A DNA stretch of 64,000 nt from contig CAZVWJ010000001.1 of the NCBI GenBank assembly GCA_964631325.1, forward strand, positions 1 to 64,000, given 5' to 3'. The number at the start of each line of letters is the position of its first letter. The stretch's first letter is position 1. The notes beneath the pieces were generated by a model. The model had not been told where the DNA came from and did no database searches. It saw only the letters and a list, made by a program, of their open reading frames with translations. The stretch comes from CAZVWJ01 sp964631325 (GTDB lineage: Bacteria; T1Sed10-126). Position numbers and translations under genes: made by a program. Below are positions 32,782 to 41,855 of the stretch, in pieces.

Positions 32782-34905
32782 TTAAACTTTCAACTCAAAT
32801 TCCTCAGGTAAAAATTCAGTTGGAGGACTGTAACGTTTTTTAAGTTGTTTTCGCAGTTTTGTCACTGTCTCATAATCCTGGCGCTGAAACTGATACGAAG
32901 GAGGTTGATCTTCTGAGCCTCGCCTATATTTCATCTTTTGCTCTTTTAAAAATTCTTTTTCCTCGTCCGGTAAAGGTCGATTAAAAGAAAGTTTAAACCT
33001 GTAGCAATCCACTTCCCCTACTTCTACTTCCTCAATTTCGGAAAGTTTAATAACCGGCTCAACTTTATCCTGTAATTTTTCAATCCACTCACTGGTTTTT
33101 CCCTTGGACTTTAAAACATCCTCCGGAATAGAATGATTGGTTTCGCGACCCAAGCTTTTTAAATATTTCAACTGGGCCGGAGTTGGCCGGTCACCGCTTA
33201 GCCAATTTTTTTCTTGAGATTGCTTATAGGGCTCTTCCAACCAGTTAAATTCCGCAGCCAGAAAATCTTCATAACTACTTTCACCGGCTTCTATCCTGTC
33301 AAGTTCCTCCTCCATCCGGGCGGTGTATTCGTAAGAAATAACCTGACGATAATTGTCCCGCAGATACTCACACAATTCATGGCCGCGGTCCGTGGGTCGC
33401 AGCTTTCCCCGAACCTTTCGAACATATCCAAACCCACCCTGGCCTTTTTTGATTTTGGCAAGGATATTTCCATAAGTTGACGGACGACCAATCCCCCTAT
33501 TTTTAAGTTCACTGACGAGACTCCCCTCCCGATAACGAGGTGGTGGATACGTCTGTTCGGGCTCAGGCCAGGCCCTTTTTACTCCCAGACTGTCCCCTTT
33601 ATTCAACCCGGGAATTTCAGTTTCTTCCCAGCCATAATTTTCGCGTAAACGCCTGTATAATTGTAAAAAACCCGTGTTTTCCAACAGATGTCCTTCGACG
33701 GCCGCAATTAACTCCCGCGAACTCAACTCCACTTTGGTAGTCTCATACCGAGCCGGTCTGGCCTGCGAAGAGAGAAAACGAAAATAGATCAAATTGTAGA
33801 GTTCCCAGAGGGGCTCATCCAGTTCTTCTTTTAAATTTTCAGGGTAAACTTTAACCTCTTCGGGCGCTGTCGGTCGGATTGCTTCGTGAGCATCCTGTTC
33901 AGCTCCCCGGGGCTTCCACGGACGGCCCTTATATAAATCGGAGTCAAATCTTGCGTTCAAAGCTTCCTTTGCCTGATTTAACGCCTGCGGCGAAACACGG
34001 GTTGAATCCGTCCGCATATAAGTAATCAAAGCACGCGGTTTTCCCTCCACCTGGACTCCCTGGTAAAGCTCCTGAGCCAGCGACATTGTCATCTCCGGGG
34101 TAAACCCCAACAACTCATCAGCATCGGCCTGCAGAGAATCAGTTGTATAAGGCGGCGGCGGATTTAACTTGTCCTCCGGATCAACTTCATACTCCTGCAC
34201 CTGCATACTTCCGTGCTGATTTAAATTATCTATCTGCTCTTTTATTGCTTCAAAGTCCTCCCATTCTTCAGCCGCCACGGCCTCCAGTTTATCTCCATCA
34301 AATTCCAGTGCGATGTGCAATTTCCAGTAACGACGGGAGGTGAACTCTTCAATCTCATCCTCACGATCAACTACTAACGAGACGGCCGGACACATCACCC
34401 GCCCCGCTGCGGGCAGTCCCGGACCCGCCGGATCAAATTGGGTCATTGCCGAGATAATAAAACCAATTAATCTATCCAGAACTCGGCGGGCCCGCTGGGC
34501 TTCAACGCGATTTTCATCTATTTCCCGGGGATTTTCCAGAGCCTCTTTAACCGCCCGATAAACAATTGCATTAAATTCAATCCGTTTGACCGCGGCTGAA
34601 CCAGGTAAACAACGCTCAAACAGGTCGGCGGCGATTGCCTCCCCTTCCCTGTCCGGATCAGTTGCCAGGTAGATTTCATCGGCCTCTGCGAGCTGTTCCC
34701 TGACCCGCTCTACTTTATTCTGGCCGCGAAAATAGATAGGCTCCAGGCGAGAAGAAAAATTATCCTCAACATCAATTCCCAGTTCATCATCGGGTAAATC
34801 AACGATATGCCCTCCACAGGCAATAACCTCGTATTCCCCGGCCAGAAACCGGCGAATAGTCTTTGTCTTTGCAGCTGATTCTACAACTATAAATTTTTCC
34901 ATCAT
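32782..34905 (-). CDS. topA: Type IA DNA topoisomerase (TopA) with unusual C-terminus
   Basis: Relaxes negative supercoils. The Toprim domain (VVESAAKTKTI at 7-17, DPDREGEA at 83-90) and the active-site Tyr296 in LITYMRTDSTR are intact. GIGRPSTYGNIL near 465 is also typical. The 707-residue protein lacks the C-terminal zinc fingers of most bacterial TopA. Instead it carries a PTPAQLKYLKSLGRET helix pair (near 554-569), as in DUF3072-like modules, plus a Lys/Arg-rich end. Two ATG codons begin the frame, preceded by AAGGTG. Confidence 0.93.
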   Translation of the reverse strand: MMEKFIVVESAAKTKTIRRFLAGEYEVIACGGHIVDLPDDELGIDVEDNFSSRLEPIYFRGQNKVERVREQLAEADEIYLATDPDREGEAIAADLFERCLPGSAAVKRIEFNAIVYRAVKEALENPREIDENRVEAQRARRVLDRLIGFIISAMTQFDPAGPGLPAAGRVMCPAVSLVVDREDEIEEFTSRRYWKLHIALEFDGDKLEAVAAEEWEDFEAIKEQIDNLNQHGSMQVQEYEVDPEDKLNPPPPYTTDSLQADADELLGFTPEMTMSLAQELYQGVQVEGKPRALITYMRTDSTRVSPQALNQAKEALNARFDSDLYKGRPWKPRGAEQDAHEAIRPTAPEEVKVYPENLKEELDEPLWELYNLIYFRFLSSQARPARYETTKVELSSRELIAAVEGHLLENTGFLQLYRRLRENYGWEETEIPGLNKGDSLGVKRAWPEPEQTYPPPRYREGSLVSELKNRGIGRPSTYGNILAKIKKGQGGFGYVRKVRGKLRPTDRGHELCEYLRDNYRQVISYEYTARMEEELDRIEAGESSYEDFLAAEFNWLEEPYKQSQEKNWLSGDRPTPAQLKYLKSLGRETNHSIPEDVLKSKGKTSEWIEKLQDKVEPVIKLSEIEEVEVGEVDCYRFKLSFNRPLPDEEKEFLKEQKMKYRRGSEDQPPSYQFQRQDYETVTKLRKQLKKRYSPPTEFLPEEFELKV

Positions 34906-34941
34906 AACACACCTTATTCTTATAGTATTTTTCAGAATTTA

Positions 34942-35191
34942 GGCTTTGTAGAAACCCCTTTTAGCTATCTGTTTCTCACAAAAATTGAGGCTTAAACCCT
35001 TCGAAGACGGATTTATCGAAATATATAGCCCCTGGAGGGGCTGGTTATATATTTCGATACCTCGGAGCCCAGCAGTCAATCAGGGAGTTGCAGAGTAAAT
35101 CCTATAGTTCGCTCTGGTGGCGCCCGATTGACTGCTGGGCGAGAATGAATCCGGAGAGTTATGTGTTCTTCGATAACAATAGCTTAATTTA
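34942..35191 (+). mobile_element. MITE-like element, family C (copy 1)
   Basis: Starts GGCTTTGTAGAAACCCC. Its core repeats almost base for base in inverted orientation at 54078-54334. Two stem-loops stand out: TATCGAAATATAT pairs with ATATATTTCGATA around GCCCCTGGAGGGGC, and further on GCCCAGCAGTCAATC pairs with GATTGACTGCTGGGC. The right end is less well kept than in copy 2. The element is flanked by an imperfect direct repeat ATAGTATTTTTCAGAAT (near 34922 and 35198). The remaining bases to 35427 show nothing but a short GTTGAAG/CTTCAAC hairpin. Confidence 0.8.
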
Positions 35192-35427
35192 GGTCTAATA
35201 GTATTTTTCAAAATTACGGAACAATTAAAATTGCCCTCCAAGCGGGAGACAACCGGGGGCTTTAAACATAGTCAGTCCGGGGAAACTACTTTTTGTCCGG
35301 AAAAGAAACAGGTTGAAGAAAACCTACTTCAACAGGAAAAGGGGAGTAGTAAACAAAATGCACAGCTTCACAGCGGGATGGGCATACTTCTCTGCTCACT
35401 AATAGCTGGCAAAAAGTATTTTACCAC

Positions 35428-35619
35428 TCAATCAAGTCCTTTTAATTCCCGGGGGTCAGATTCCCCCATTAACATCTTGCAGATGTTTTTATAACCAATC
35501 GACCGGTTCCGCTTGAACAAATCAACGAAATCCTCGTATGCGTCAGGAAATTTCATCTTCAAACTTTCCAGTTCATTTTCCACCCGTTCCAGCTCTTCAA
35601 GGGGAGCTTCTGCAGCCAC
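35428..35619 (-). CDS. Small helical protein of unknown function
   Basis: A 63-residue, mostly helical protein starting at GTG with an excellent AAAGGAGGT site 7 bases upstream, which is the main reason to accept it. The sequence (ELERVENELESLKMKFPDAY, then RNRSIGYKNICKMLMGE) has no motif I recognise. It is a single gene between the family C repeat and a divergent substrate-binding-like gene. Confidence 0.6.
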   Translation of the reverse strand: MAAEAPLEELERVENELESLKMKFPDAYEDFVDLFKRNRSIGYKNICKMLMGESDPRELKGLD

Positions 35620-35785
35620 AATTAAAACCTCCTTTTAAAATTACTCCTCGTTCCATGTAAAATACACTTTAATAAATAAATCTTCTCCACGCAACTAATA
35701 CTTCACAGAGACGGTTCCTTTCACCCGGGGGGACTATGATAAAATATGGCCGTTAATAAAAAAATAACCGCAGGAGGGATTACTG

Positions 35786-36700
35786 ATGCACGAGTTAAAT
35801 ATACTACTGGACAGAGAAATAATGCCCTACCATTTGCCGTTTCTGTACGGCCGGCATAAAGATAAGTTCACCTCAGAGAATATCAATCTCAACCTGGAAA
35901 CCCCGGAGACTATTTATCCGGAGCTCTCCCCCCTGGTTGAGGCAGACTACCACTTCGCTCTGACTACGCCTCTCCGGCTGGTCCATGACTTCTTGCAGGA
36001 TATACCAGTGGTCGGGCTGGCTCGAATTCTCACCACCCAGGCCGGCTTTATTTACAACACGGAAGAGTTAGAAACACCGGCGGATATCCGGGCGGACAAC
36101 CAGGTTGCTACATACAATCTTTCAGAAGAAGTAGCGAGCGCCTTGCTTGAACGGCTCCAGGCCGAAAGCGGTGCAAACGTGACTCCCGAACTAAAGCCGG
36201 CCGCGGAAGAAACCACTGAATTACTGAACCGGCTCCGAGAAAATAAGCTCCAGCTCCTGGGGCCGGCAAATATTCTCCCGGAAGGGATAATTATGCAGGC
36301 CAAAGATATCCCCGGGGATTTTTGGTTTTTTAACGATTTTAACCTGCCGAAAAACGGCCAGCTCATTCTCGTGGCTCCCCGGGAATTTACCAACAGCTCG
36401 CCCAATTTAATCCGGAACTTTGTCGGCGCCCTCCACGATATCATAGAAGAAATAGAAGCAAATCCTGAGTCGGCCGGGGATTTTTACCGGGCTAACTATA
36501 CTCGCCCGGAACAGGAAAAATTCCTCACCCTCCTGCTAAACAGCAGTATAAACTGTCTGACTACCAGTTTTTCCCAGGAACATGAAATATATACCGCCTG
36601 GGGAGAATTTCTAACCGAAAACAGCTCTGCCTCCGGCTACCTTAACTTTGACCAGCTTCTCGACGAAAGATTTATTCCACTGGATACCCTGGAATTTTAA
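35786..36700 (+). CDS. NMT1/THI5-like substrate-binding protein without signal peptide
   Basis: A 304-residue protein with the periplasmic-binding-protein type II layout: ILLDREIMPYHLPFLYG at the start, ALTTPLRLVHDFL near 57, VVGLARILTTQAGF near 73, and later PREFTNSSPNLIRNFVGALH near 197. This matches ABC substrate-binding proteins of the NMT1/THI5/SsuA group. No signal peptide or lipobox is present, so it should stay in the cytoplasm. A GGAGGG site precedes the ATG. A lone ABC ATPase is encoded convergently next to it, but no permease. Confidence 0.7.
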   Translation: MHELNILLDREIMPYHLPFLYGRHKDKFTSENINLNLETPETIYPELSPLVEADYHFALTTPLRLVHDFLQDIPVVGLARILTTQAGFIYNTEELETPADIRADNQVATYNLSEEVASALLERLQAESGANVTPELKPAAEETTELLNRLRENKLQLLGPANILPEGIIMQAKDIPGDFWFFNDFNLPKNGQLILVAPREFTNSSPNLIRNFVGALHDIIEEIEANPESAGDFYRANYTRPEQEKFLTLLLNSSINCLTTSFSQEHEIYTAWGEFLTENSSASGYLNFDQLLDERFIPLDTLEF

Positions 36701-36709
36701 GCCGGTCTC

Positions 36710-37492
36710 TTAACTCTCCACCACAGGCCAGTAGCGATCTTCGATCCGCCGGGGAGAAATTGGCGAATCGTAAAGCTCACTGAGGACTTTTTGATTCAAA
36801 ATTTCTTCTTTTTTCCCCCGGGCCACCACCTCTCCGTCTTCCAGGGCGAGGACCCGGGAAAAAATCGGTATTATCTCTTCCACGTGGTGGGTAATTAAAA
36901 TTATCCCCACTTCCTGGCGGCTTTTTTCAGCCCGGTCGAGAAAAGCCAGGAAATTCTCGCGCTGGCCGGGATCCAGCCCCGCGCACGGTTCATCGAGGAC
37001 CAGCAGATAAGGTTCGGCCATCATCGCTCGCGCTACTAAAACTATCTGTTTTTCTCCCTGGGAAAGCTGGCTGAACTTTTTCTCAGCCAGCCCGGAAGCA
37101 TCAAAATTAGCAAGAATTTCCAGGGCCGCCTGCCGGTCTGATTCTTGTTCTCTGAAGATACTCCTCGTAGTCGCATATCGCCCGGTTATTATCGTAGTAA
37201 GCGTCTTTTGATTCGCCGGAAACTTTTCCCGCAATTCAGCGGAAATCCACCCTATACTCTTCCATAATTCCCGCATGTTCGGCCGCAACTCCCCCTGGCG
37301 GATTACTTCACCACCCCGGTTGGGCCAGAGATAACCACAGGCGATTCGAACCAGGGTCGTCTTCCCCGCTCCGTTGGGCCCGATAATCGCCCAGTTTTCG
37401 CCCCGGTCTACCGCCCAGTCAATTCCGGTTAAAACTTCTTCGCCGTCAAACCGGTGGCTGATATTTTGTAACTTGAGAAATTCGTCGGCCAT
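36710..37492 (-). CDS. ABC-type ATPase, YlmA/ModF-like
   Basis: A 260-residue nucleotide-binding protein with Walker A GPNGAGKTTL near 39-48, the Q-loop, signature LSQGEKQ near 142, Walker B LLVLDEPCAGLD near 162-173 and switch His in LITHHVEEI near 200. It is close to the soluble YlmA/ModF group. No membrane partner is encoded nearby. It is coupled to prfC (5 bases between stop and start). Confidence 0.88.
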   Translation of the reverse strand: MADEFLKLQNISHRFDGEEVLTGIDWAVDRGENWAIIGPNGAGKTTLVRIACGYLWPNRGGEVIRQGELRPNMRELWKSIGWISAELREKFPANQKTLTTIITGRYATTRSIFREQESDRQAALEILANFDASGLAEKKFSQLSQGEKQIVLVARAMMAEPYLLVLDEPCAGLDPGQRENFLAFLDRAEKSRQEVGIILITHHVEEIIPIFSRVLALEDGEVVARGKKEEILNQKVLSELYDSPISPRRIEDRYWPVVES

Positions 37493-37497
37493 TTATC

Positions 37498-39093
37498 TCA
37501 GTCTACATCCCGGTGCAGTGGCGCCGTGTCGTGAAATTCCAGTTCCGGGTGATCCTGTTTGTCCCGCTGGAAAGTAAATTCTGTTTTAAACAAAAGCAGG
37601 GGATAGCCGTCCTTGTCCGCTAATAACTTGCGGTAAGCGCCGGAATCAAATTTCTCCGGCTCCAGGTCTTCGCCCTCGATCCAGCGAGCCAGCTTGAAGG
37701 GAAGCGTTTCTAACCGTGTTTCCACGCCGTATTCTTCCTCCAACCGGTATTGCAAAACCTCAAGCTGGAGTTGACCGACAACTCCGACAATTGTGCCGCT
37801 TACCCCGTGCTGCCAGGGTTCAAAGAGCTGAACCGCTCCTTCCTCGGACAATTCTTCCAGCCCTTGTTTGAGATGCTTCTTTTTAAACGCATCTTCACTC
37901 TTTATCCTGGCAAAATGTTCCGGTGAGAACCGGGGGACCTCGTTAAACTGAACCTGGCTGCCGCTAGAAAGTGAATCTCCGATGTGAAAAATCCCCGGGT
38001 CAAACAGTCCGACAACGTCGCCGGGATAAGCTTTTTCCACAATCTCCCGTTCCTCGGCCATAAACTGGCGCGGCTGGGAGAGTTTTATTTCCTTCCCACT
38101 ACGGACAATTTCCGCTTTCATATCCTTCTCAAATACCCCACTGCAGATTCGCATAAAAGCCAGTCGATCGCGGTGATTGGGGTCCATGTTGGCCTGGATT
38201 TTAAAAATATAACCGCTGAACTCCCCACTTTCCGGATTTACCCCACCCCGGGAGCGCGGCGGCGGGGCCAGCTCCACAAATTTATCCAAAAAAGAGCGTA
38301 CACCGATATTTGTCTGGGCACTGCCAAAAAACATCGGAGCCTGCTGACCCTGCAGGAATTTTTCCTCGGAAAATTCGTTACCCGCTACTTCCAGCAGTTC
38401 AATTTCCTCGCGAATTTTTCCGGCCAGGTCCTCCCCTAACTTTTCTTCCACTTCCGGAGCGGCAGCATCTACTTCCTCCCGTTCTAATTTTTCCTGACCG
38501 TGCGACTCGTCCCGGGCAAAGAAGATTGCTTTTTTCAACTGCCGGTCATAGATTCCCTGGAAATTTTTCCCCATCCCCAGCGGCCAGTTGGCGGGATACA
38601 GGGTGACCCCCAGTTCCGATTCAATCTGGTCGATTAGTTCGAGTGGTTCCAGGCCAAACTGGTCCATCTTGTTAACAAAAATAAAAAACGGAATAGAATG
38701 CCGGCGGCAGAATTTAAATAATTTCCGGGTCTGTTTCTCAACCCCGCTGGTCCCGTCAATAATTATCACCGCGCTGTCCGCGGCGACCAGCGTCCGGTAG
38801 GTATCCGCACTAAAATCGGCGTGGCCGGGTGTATCCAGTAGATTAATGTGCTGGTCATTGTGGTTAAACTGCAGAACACTGGAAGTGATGGAAATGCCCC
38901 GTTCTTTTTCCATGTCCATCCAATCGGAAGTTGCGTAACTATCGGCCTTGCGGCTCTTGACTGAACCGGCGCGGTGAATAGTGCCGCTGTACAACAACAA
39001 TTTTTCAGTTAACGTAGTCTTCCCGGCGTCCGGGTGAGCAATAATAGCGGCTGTCCGCCGCCGGGCAATTTCTTCTTTCGACGTCTTACTCAT
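37498..39093 (-). CDS. prfC: Peptide chain release factor 3
   Basis: GTPase that recycles RF1/RF2 from the ribosome after termination. G1 AHPDAGKTTLTEKLLLY, G2 KERGISITSS, G3 DTPGHADFS and G4 FVNKMDQFG are all present, followed by EF-G-like domains II and III. With the ATG at 39093 (TGAGG upstream) it has 531 residues, the normal length; a TTG three codons earlier is the alternative. It is the first gene of the pair with the ABC ATPase. Confidence 0.96.
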   Translation of the reverse strand: MSKTSKEEIARRRTAAIIAHPDAGKTTLTEKLLLYSGTIHRAGSVKSRKADSYATSDWMDMEKERGISITSSVLQFNHNDQHINLLDTPGHADFSADTYRTLVAADSAVIIIDGTSGVEKQTRKLFKFCRRHSIPFFIFVNKMDQFGLEPLELIDQIESELGVTLYPANWPLGMGKNFQGIYDRQLKKAIFFARDESHGQEKLEREEVDAAAPEVEEKLGEDLAGKIREEIELLEVAGNEFSEEKFLQGQQAPMFFGSAQTNIGVRSFLDKFVELAPPPRSRGGVNPESGEFSGYIFKIQANMDPNHRDRLAFMRICSGVFEKDMKAEIVRSGKEIKLSQPRQFMAEEREIVEKAYPGDVVGLFDPGIFHIGDSLSSGSQVQFNEVPRFSPEHFARIKSEDAFKKKHLKQGLEELSEEGAVQLFEPWQHGVSGTIVGVVGQLQLEVLQYRLEEEYGVETRLETLPFKLARWIEGEDLEPEKFDSGAYRKLLADKDGYPLLLFKTEFTFQRDKQDHPELEFHDTAPLHRDVD

Positions 39094-39141
39094 CAGAGAC
39101 AAACCTCAAAGTAATAATTATGTTTGAACCTGTACTACAAC

Positions 39142-39188
39142 AAACCCCTGCAATACTGAACAATTGTTCAGGTGTGCAGGGGTTTTTT
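39142..39188. terminator. Stem-loop between aroC and prfC
   Basis: AAACCCCTGCA pairs with TGCAGGGGTTT around an inner palindrome CTGAACAATTGTTCAG. The T tract follows on the plus strand, whereas both flanking genes run leftward. On the minus strand only GGGGTTTGTTG follows the stem. It may still end aroC transcripts, which stop at its edge, but weakly. Confidence 0.55.
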
Positions 39189-40284
39189 AGGAGTTGGAAT
39201 TTCCTGTCTGGCCCCGCTGTTGAAGGGCACAATCCGCAAGCACCAGGGCCAACTCAGCCTCAACGATCGGCACTGCCCGGGGCAGTACACAGGGATCGTG
39301 CCGGCCGCCGGCTTCGAGCGTAACTTCCTCCCCGGCGGAGTTTACGGTTTGCTGGGGCCTGGATATCGTCGGCACCGGCTTGAAGGCGACCCGGCCGTGG
39401 AGGGGCATCCCGTTGCTAATCCCGCCCTGGATTCCCCCGCTGTTATTAGTGGCGGTCTGAATTTCGCCTGCTTGCTCGACAAATTCGTCGTTGTGTTCAC
39501 TGCCGGTTAATTCGGTGCCGGCAAAACCACTGCCAATATCGACCCCCTTGGCCGCGGGAATCGAGAGCAAATATTTTCCTAACTGCGCTTCCAGCTTATC
39601 AAATACCGGTTCTCCCCAGCCGGCCCGCATATTACGGGCCACGAACTTTATCGTCCCCCCGAAGGAATCACCGGCTTCCTGGGCAGTTTCTATTTTCTCG
39701 ATTATGGCGTCGCTTACTACGCTGTCCGGACAGCGCACCCGGGAGGCTTCCACCGCTTCCCGGGTCACCGTATTGAGCTTTACGGCATCAGCTTTTAGCT
39801 TGTGAACAGAATTCACCCAGGCAATTATTTCCAACCCGAATTCCGCAATCAGCCACTTGCGGGCCACGGCCCCGGCCGCAACCCGGGCCGCAGTCTCCCG
39901 CGCACTGGCCCGCCCTCCGCCCATCCAGTTTCTCAACCCGTATTTGGCCTCGTAAGTCATATCCGCGTGAGAGGGACGGTAAATATCTTTTCTTTCTTCG
40001 TATTCCTCCGGGCGGGCATCCTTATTTTCCAGGCGCAGACTTATCGGCGTACCCAGCGTTTTCCCTTCAAACAGGCCGCTCATCACCTGCACTTCATCCG
40101 CTTCCCGCCGGCCACTACTCAGCTCATCCTGCCCGGGTTTCCGGCGGTCCAACTCACCCTGGATGTCATCTACCTCCAACTCTAACCCGGGCGGACAACC
40201 GTCAATTACAGCGCCCACACTCGGTCCGTGACTCTCTCCCCAGGTCATGACTTTAAACATTTTACCGCGACAATTTCCGGGCAT
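39187..40284 (-). CDS. aroC: Chorismate synthase
   Basis: Last step of the shikimate pathway, requiring reduced FMN. The three PROSITE-type regions are visible: GESHGPSVGAVIDGCPPG, GGGRASARETAARVAAGAVARK near 120-141 and GGRHDPCVLPRAVPIVEAE near 328-346. It has 365 residues with the ATG at 40284 (GCTGGAG upstream). It is a single gene; no other aromatic amino acid genes are present here. Confidence 0.96.
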   Translation of the reverse strand: MPGNCRGKMFKVMTWGESHGPSVGAVIDGCPPGLELEVDDIQGELDRRKPGQDELSSGRREADEVQVMSGLFEGKTLGTPISLRLENKDARPEEYEERKDIYRPSHADMTYEAKYGLRNWMGGGRASARETAARVAAGAVARKWLIAEFGLEIIAWVNSVHKLKADAVKLNTVTREAVEASRVRCPDSVVSDAIIEKIETAQEAGDSFGGTIKFVARNMRAGWGEPVFDKLEAQLGKYLLSIPAAKGVDIGSGFAGTELTGSEHNDEFVEQAGEIQTATNNSGGIQGGISNGMPLHGRVAFKPVPTISRPQQTVNSAGEEVTLEAGGRHDPCVLPRAVPIVEAELALVLADCALQQRGQTGNSNS

Positions 40285-40430
40285 AATTAACACTCCAGCT
40301 CCAAAAATATTTTATTAAAGTTTTATCACCACTGAAAAAGTGGTATTATTTTAACAACAATTTAAAATAGTAAGAAGTGCTTCATTGATTACTCCTTAAA
40401 TCTTGTTATCTCTGGGAGGTATTTTTAAAA

Positions 40431-40592
40431 ATGGAAAAATATGTCTGCACGGTTTGCGGTTACATATACGATCCCGATGAAGGTGATCCGGACGGCGACG
40501 TTGAGCCGGGGACAGCGTTTGAAGACATCCCCGAGGACTGGGTCTGCCCGGTCTGCGGCGTCGGCAAAGAAGATTTTGAACCGTATGAATAA
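40431..40592 (+). CDS. Rubredoxin
   Basis: A 53-residue one-iron electron carrier. The four cysteines occur in the canonical pairs CTVCGYIYDPDEGDPDG (Cys6, Cys9) and CPVCGVGKEDFEPYE (Cys39, Cys42). TCTGGGAGGT is a strong ribosome binding site. It is typical of anaerobes, where it passes electrons in oxygen or peroxide detoxification. It stands alone between divergent aroC and the convergent OmpA-like gene. Confidence 0.96.
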   Translation: MEKYVCTVCGYIYDPDEGDPDGDVEPGTAFEDIPEDWVCPVCGVGKEDFEPYE

Positions 40593-40614
40593 ACTACCCG
40601 GATAAAATTGCTTA

Positions 40615-41343
40615 TTAAAAAGTTGGGGTGATTGTTTTCTTCTTGATTTTTTTAGGGAAGAAAACAATTTCAACCCGGCGATTCTTTCGCCGGGCAGTGG
40701 GAGTTGTGTTTGGTTTAATCGGATGATGGTCACCAAGCCCGGCGACAATAAAGCGGTCGGGTAAAATTCCATATTCCTGGGTCAAAAACTGGACCACGCT
40801 AACTGACCGGGCCGCAGAGAGATGCCAGTTACTTGGAAACCGGGAGCCCGGCAAAACAGGGATGGTGTCAGCATGACCCTGGACCATAATTCTCCGGTCT
40901 GAATATTTTTCAATCACTTTGGCTATTTTTCTAAGTGTCTTACGGGCGCCTGGCTTAAGTTGGTATTCTCCGAGGTCAAATAAAATCTTCGCCTGCAGAG
41001 AAACCACCACGTTTTGGCCCTCCCGCCGGGTAGTCACCTTTTTTACGTTTGAAAGTGATTCCTCTAACTGATTATTTTTTTTACGCAAACCGGAGAGCTT
41101 ATTATCCCGAGTGGCCACCTTTTCTTCCAGGCTCTTTTTCAAAGTTTTAACGTCAGCCACTTTATTTTTATACTGCTTCTTTAAATTTTTGTTTTTCTCG
41201 CGCAATTCTCGGTTCTCTTTCCGGATTTTTTCTAATTTACTTTTCTTCACCAAGTTTTTCTTAGAGGCACAGCCGGAAAATAATAAGAGAAAGGGCAAAA
41301 TAAATATAGCCAGAATAGATTTCAAAGAATTACGAGCAAACAT
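40615..41343 (-). CDS. OmpA-like peptidoglycan-binding lipoprotein
   Basis: With the ATG at 41343 (GGAGG upstream) it has a signal peptide ending in the lipobox LFSGC (Cys about residue 25), so it is lipid-anchored. A Lys/Glu coiled coil follows (about 35-105), then an OmpA/MotB-type domain with ILFDLGEYQLKPGARKTL, VQGHADTIPV, HLSAARSVSVVQFL and PTARRKNRRVEIVFFP. This tethers the outer membrane to peptidoglycan. The spacing of the coiled coil also resembles MotB-like scaffolds, but no MotB membrane helix is present. Confidence 0.9.
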   Translation of the reverse strand: MFARNSLKSILAIFILPFLLLFSGCASKKNLVKKSKLEKIRKENRELREKNKNLKKQYKNKVADVKTLKKSLEEKVATRDNKLSGLRKKNNQLEESLSNVKKVTTRREGQNVVVSLQAKILFDLGEYQLKPGARKTLRKIAKVIEKYSDRRIMVQGHADTIPVLPGSRFPSNWHLSAARSVSVVQFLTQEYGILPDRFIVAGLGDHHPIKPNTTPTARRKNRRVEIVFFPKKIKKKTITPTF

Positions 41344-41449
41344 GATAAAACCTCCACAACTAATTTCCGCGGTAACCACAGGCAACTTCAATTTTTCAAA
41401 ACAATAAATTTATAGAACAATCACCCTTAATTCAAGCATAAATTTTAAA

Positions 41450-41620
41450 TCACAATCCCCTTCCGGTCAATTCCAGAACCAAAAAACACATAACTTCAAA
41501 ATCAGCCTCCACTACTTGTGCCTGAATCCCGTGCGCTTTGAGCTTACTCCGGTAAACCTGGGCCACAATAGGATTCCAGAATTTTTCCACTACGACGGGA
41601 TCACCAGCGGAATCTTTCAT
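41450..41620 (-). CDS. Small DUF2007-like protein
   Basis: A 56-codon gene shorter than most automatic cut-offs. The central part, KFWNPIVAQVYRSKLKAHG followed by IQAQVVEAD, matches the start of the DUF2007 'putative signal transducing' family (strand, helix selecting a ligand, strand). The end FEVMCFLVLELTGRGL replaces the usual tail. The ATG lies 6 bases behind the stop of the 38-residue membrane peptide, so the two are probably co-translated. Confidence 0.5.
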   Translation of the reverse strand: MKDSAGDPVVVEKFWNPIVAQVYRSKLKAHGIQAQVVEADFEVMCFLVLELTGRGL

Positions 41621-41626
41621 TTGCTC

Positions 41627-41743
41627 TCATTCCATTTGAACAGGAAGCTCATACCAGTGATAGCAAAAATACAGGGAACCTCCACCTACCAGAAGCACAA
41701 TTACCGCAAAACATGAAACCACCAGCTTAGAAGGATTCCTCAT
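41627..41743 (-). CDS. Small single-span membrane peptide
   Basis: A 38-codon frame starting MRNPSKLVVSCFAVIVLLVG, with one strong membrane helix (residues 6-25) and a short aromatic end (YFCYHWYELPVQME). AAGAGAGAT lies 5-13 bases before the ATG. It immediately precedes the DUF2007-like gene. It has no known family. Confidence 0.45.
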   Translation of the reverse strand: MRNPSKLVVSCFAVIVLLVGGGSLYFCYHWYELPVQME

Positions 41744-41855
41744 TATAGATCTCTCTTTTATTATGGAAGTCATAGGAGAGAATAACATAAAAAATTTCAA
41801 TTTTTCACAACTCGACAACTCGGGACGGTTCAAATTTTCGGGTTCGCCACTATTT

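Noticed and set aside
35231..35494. An 87-codon plus-strand frame after the family C repeat
   Set aside because: It overlaps the 63-residue minus-strand gene that has an AAAGGAGGT site and lacks one itself.
41516..41716. A 66-codon plus-strand frame upstream of hipBA
   Set aside because: It is antisense to the two small leftward genes, and the DUF2007-like pattern favours the minus strand.
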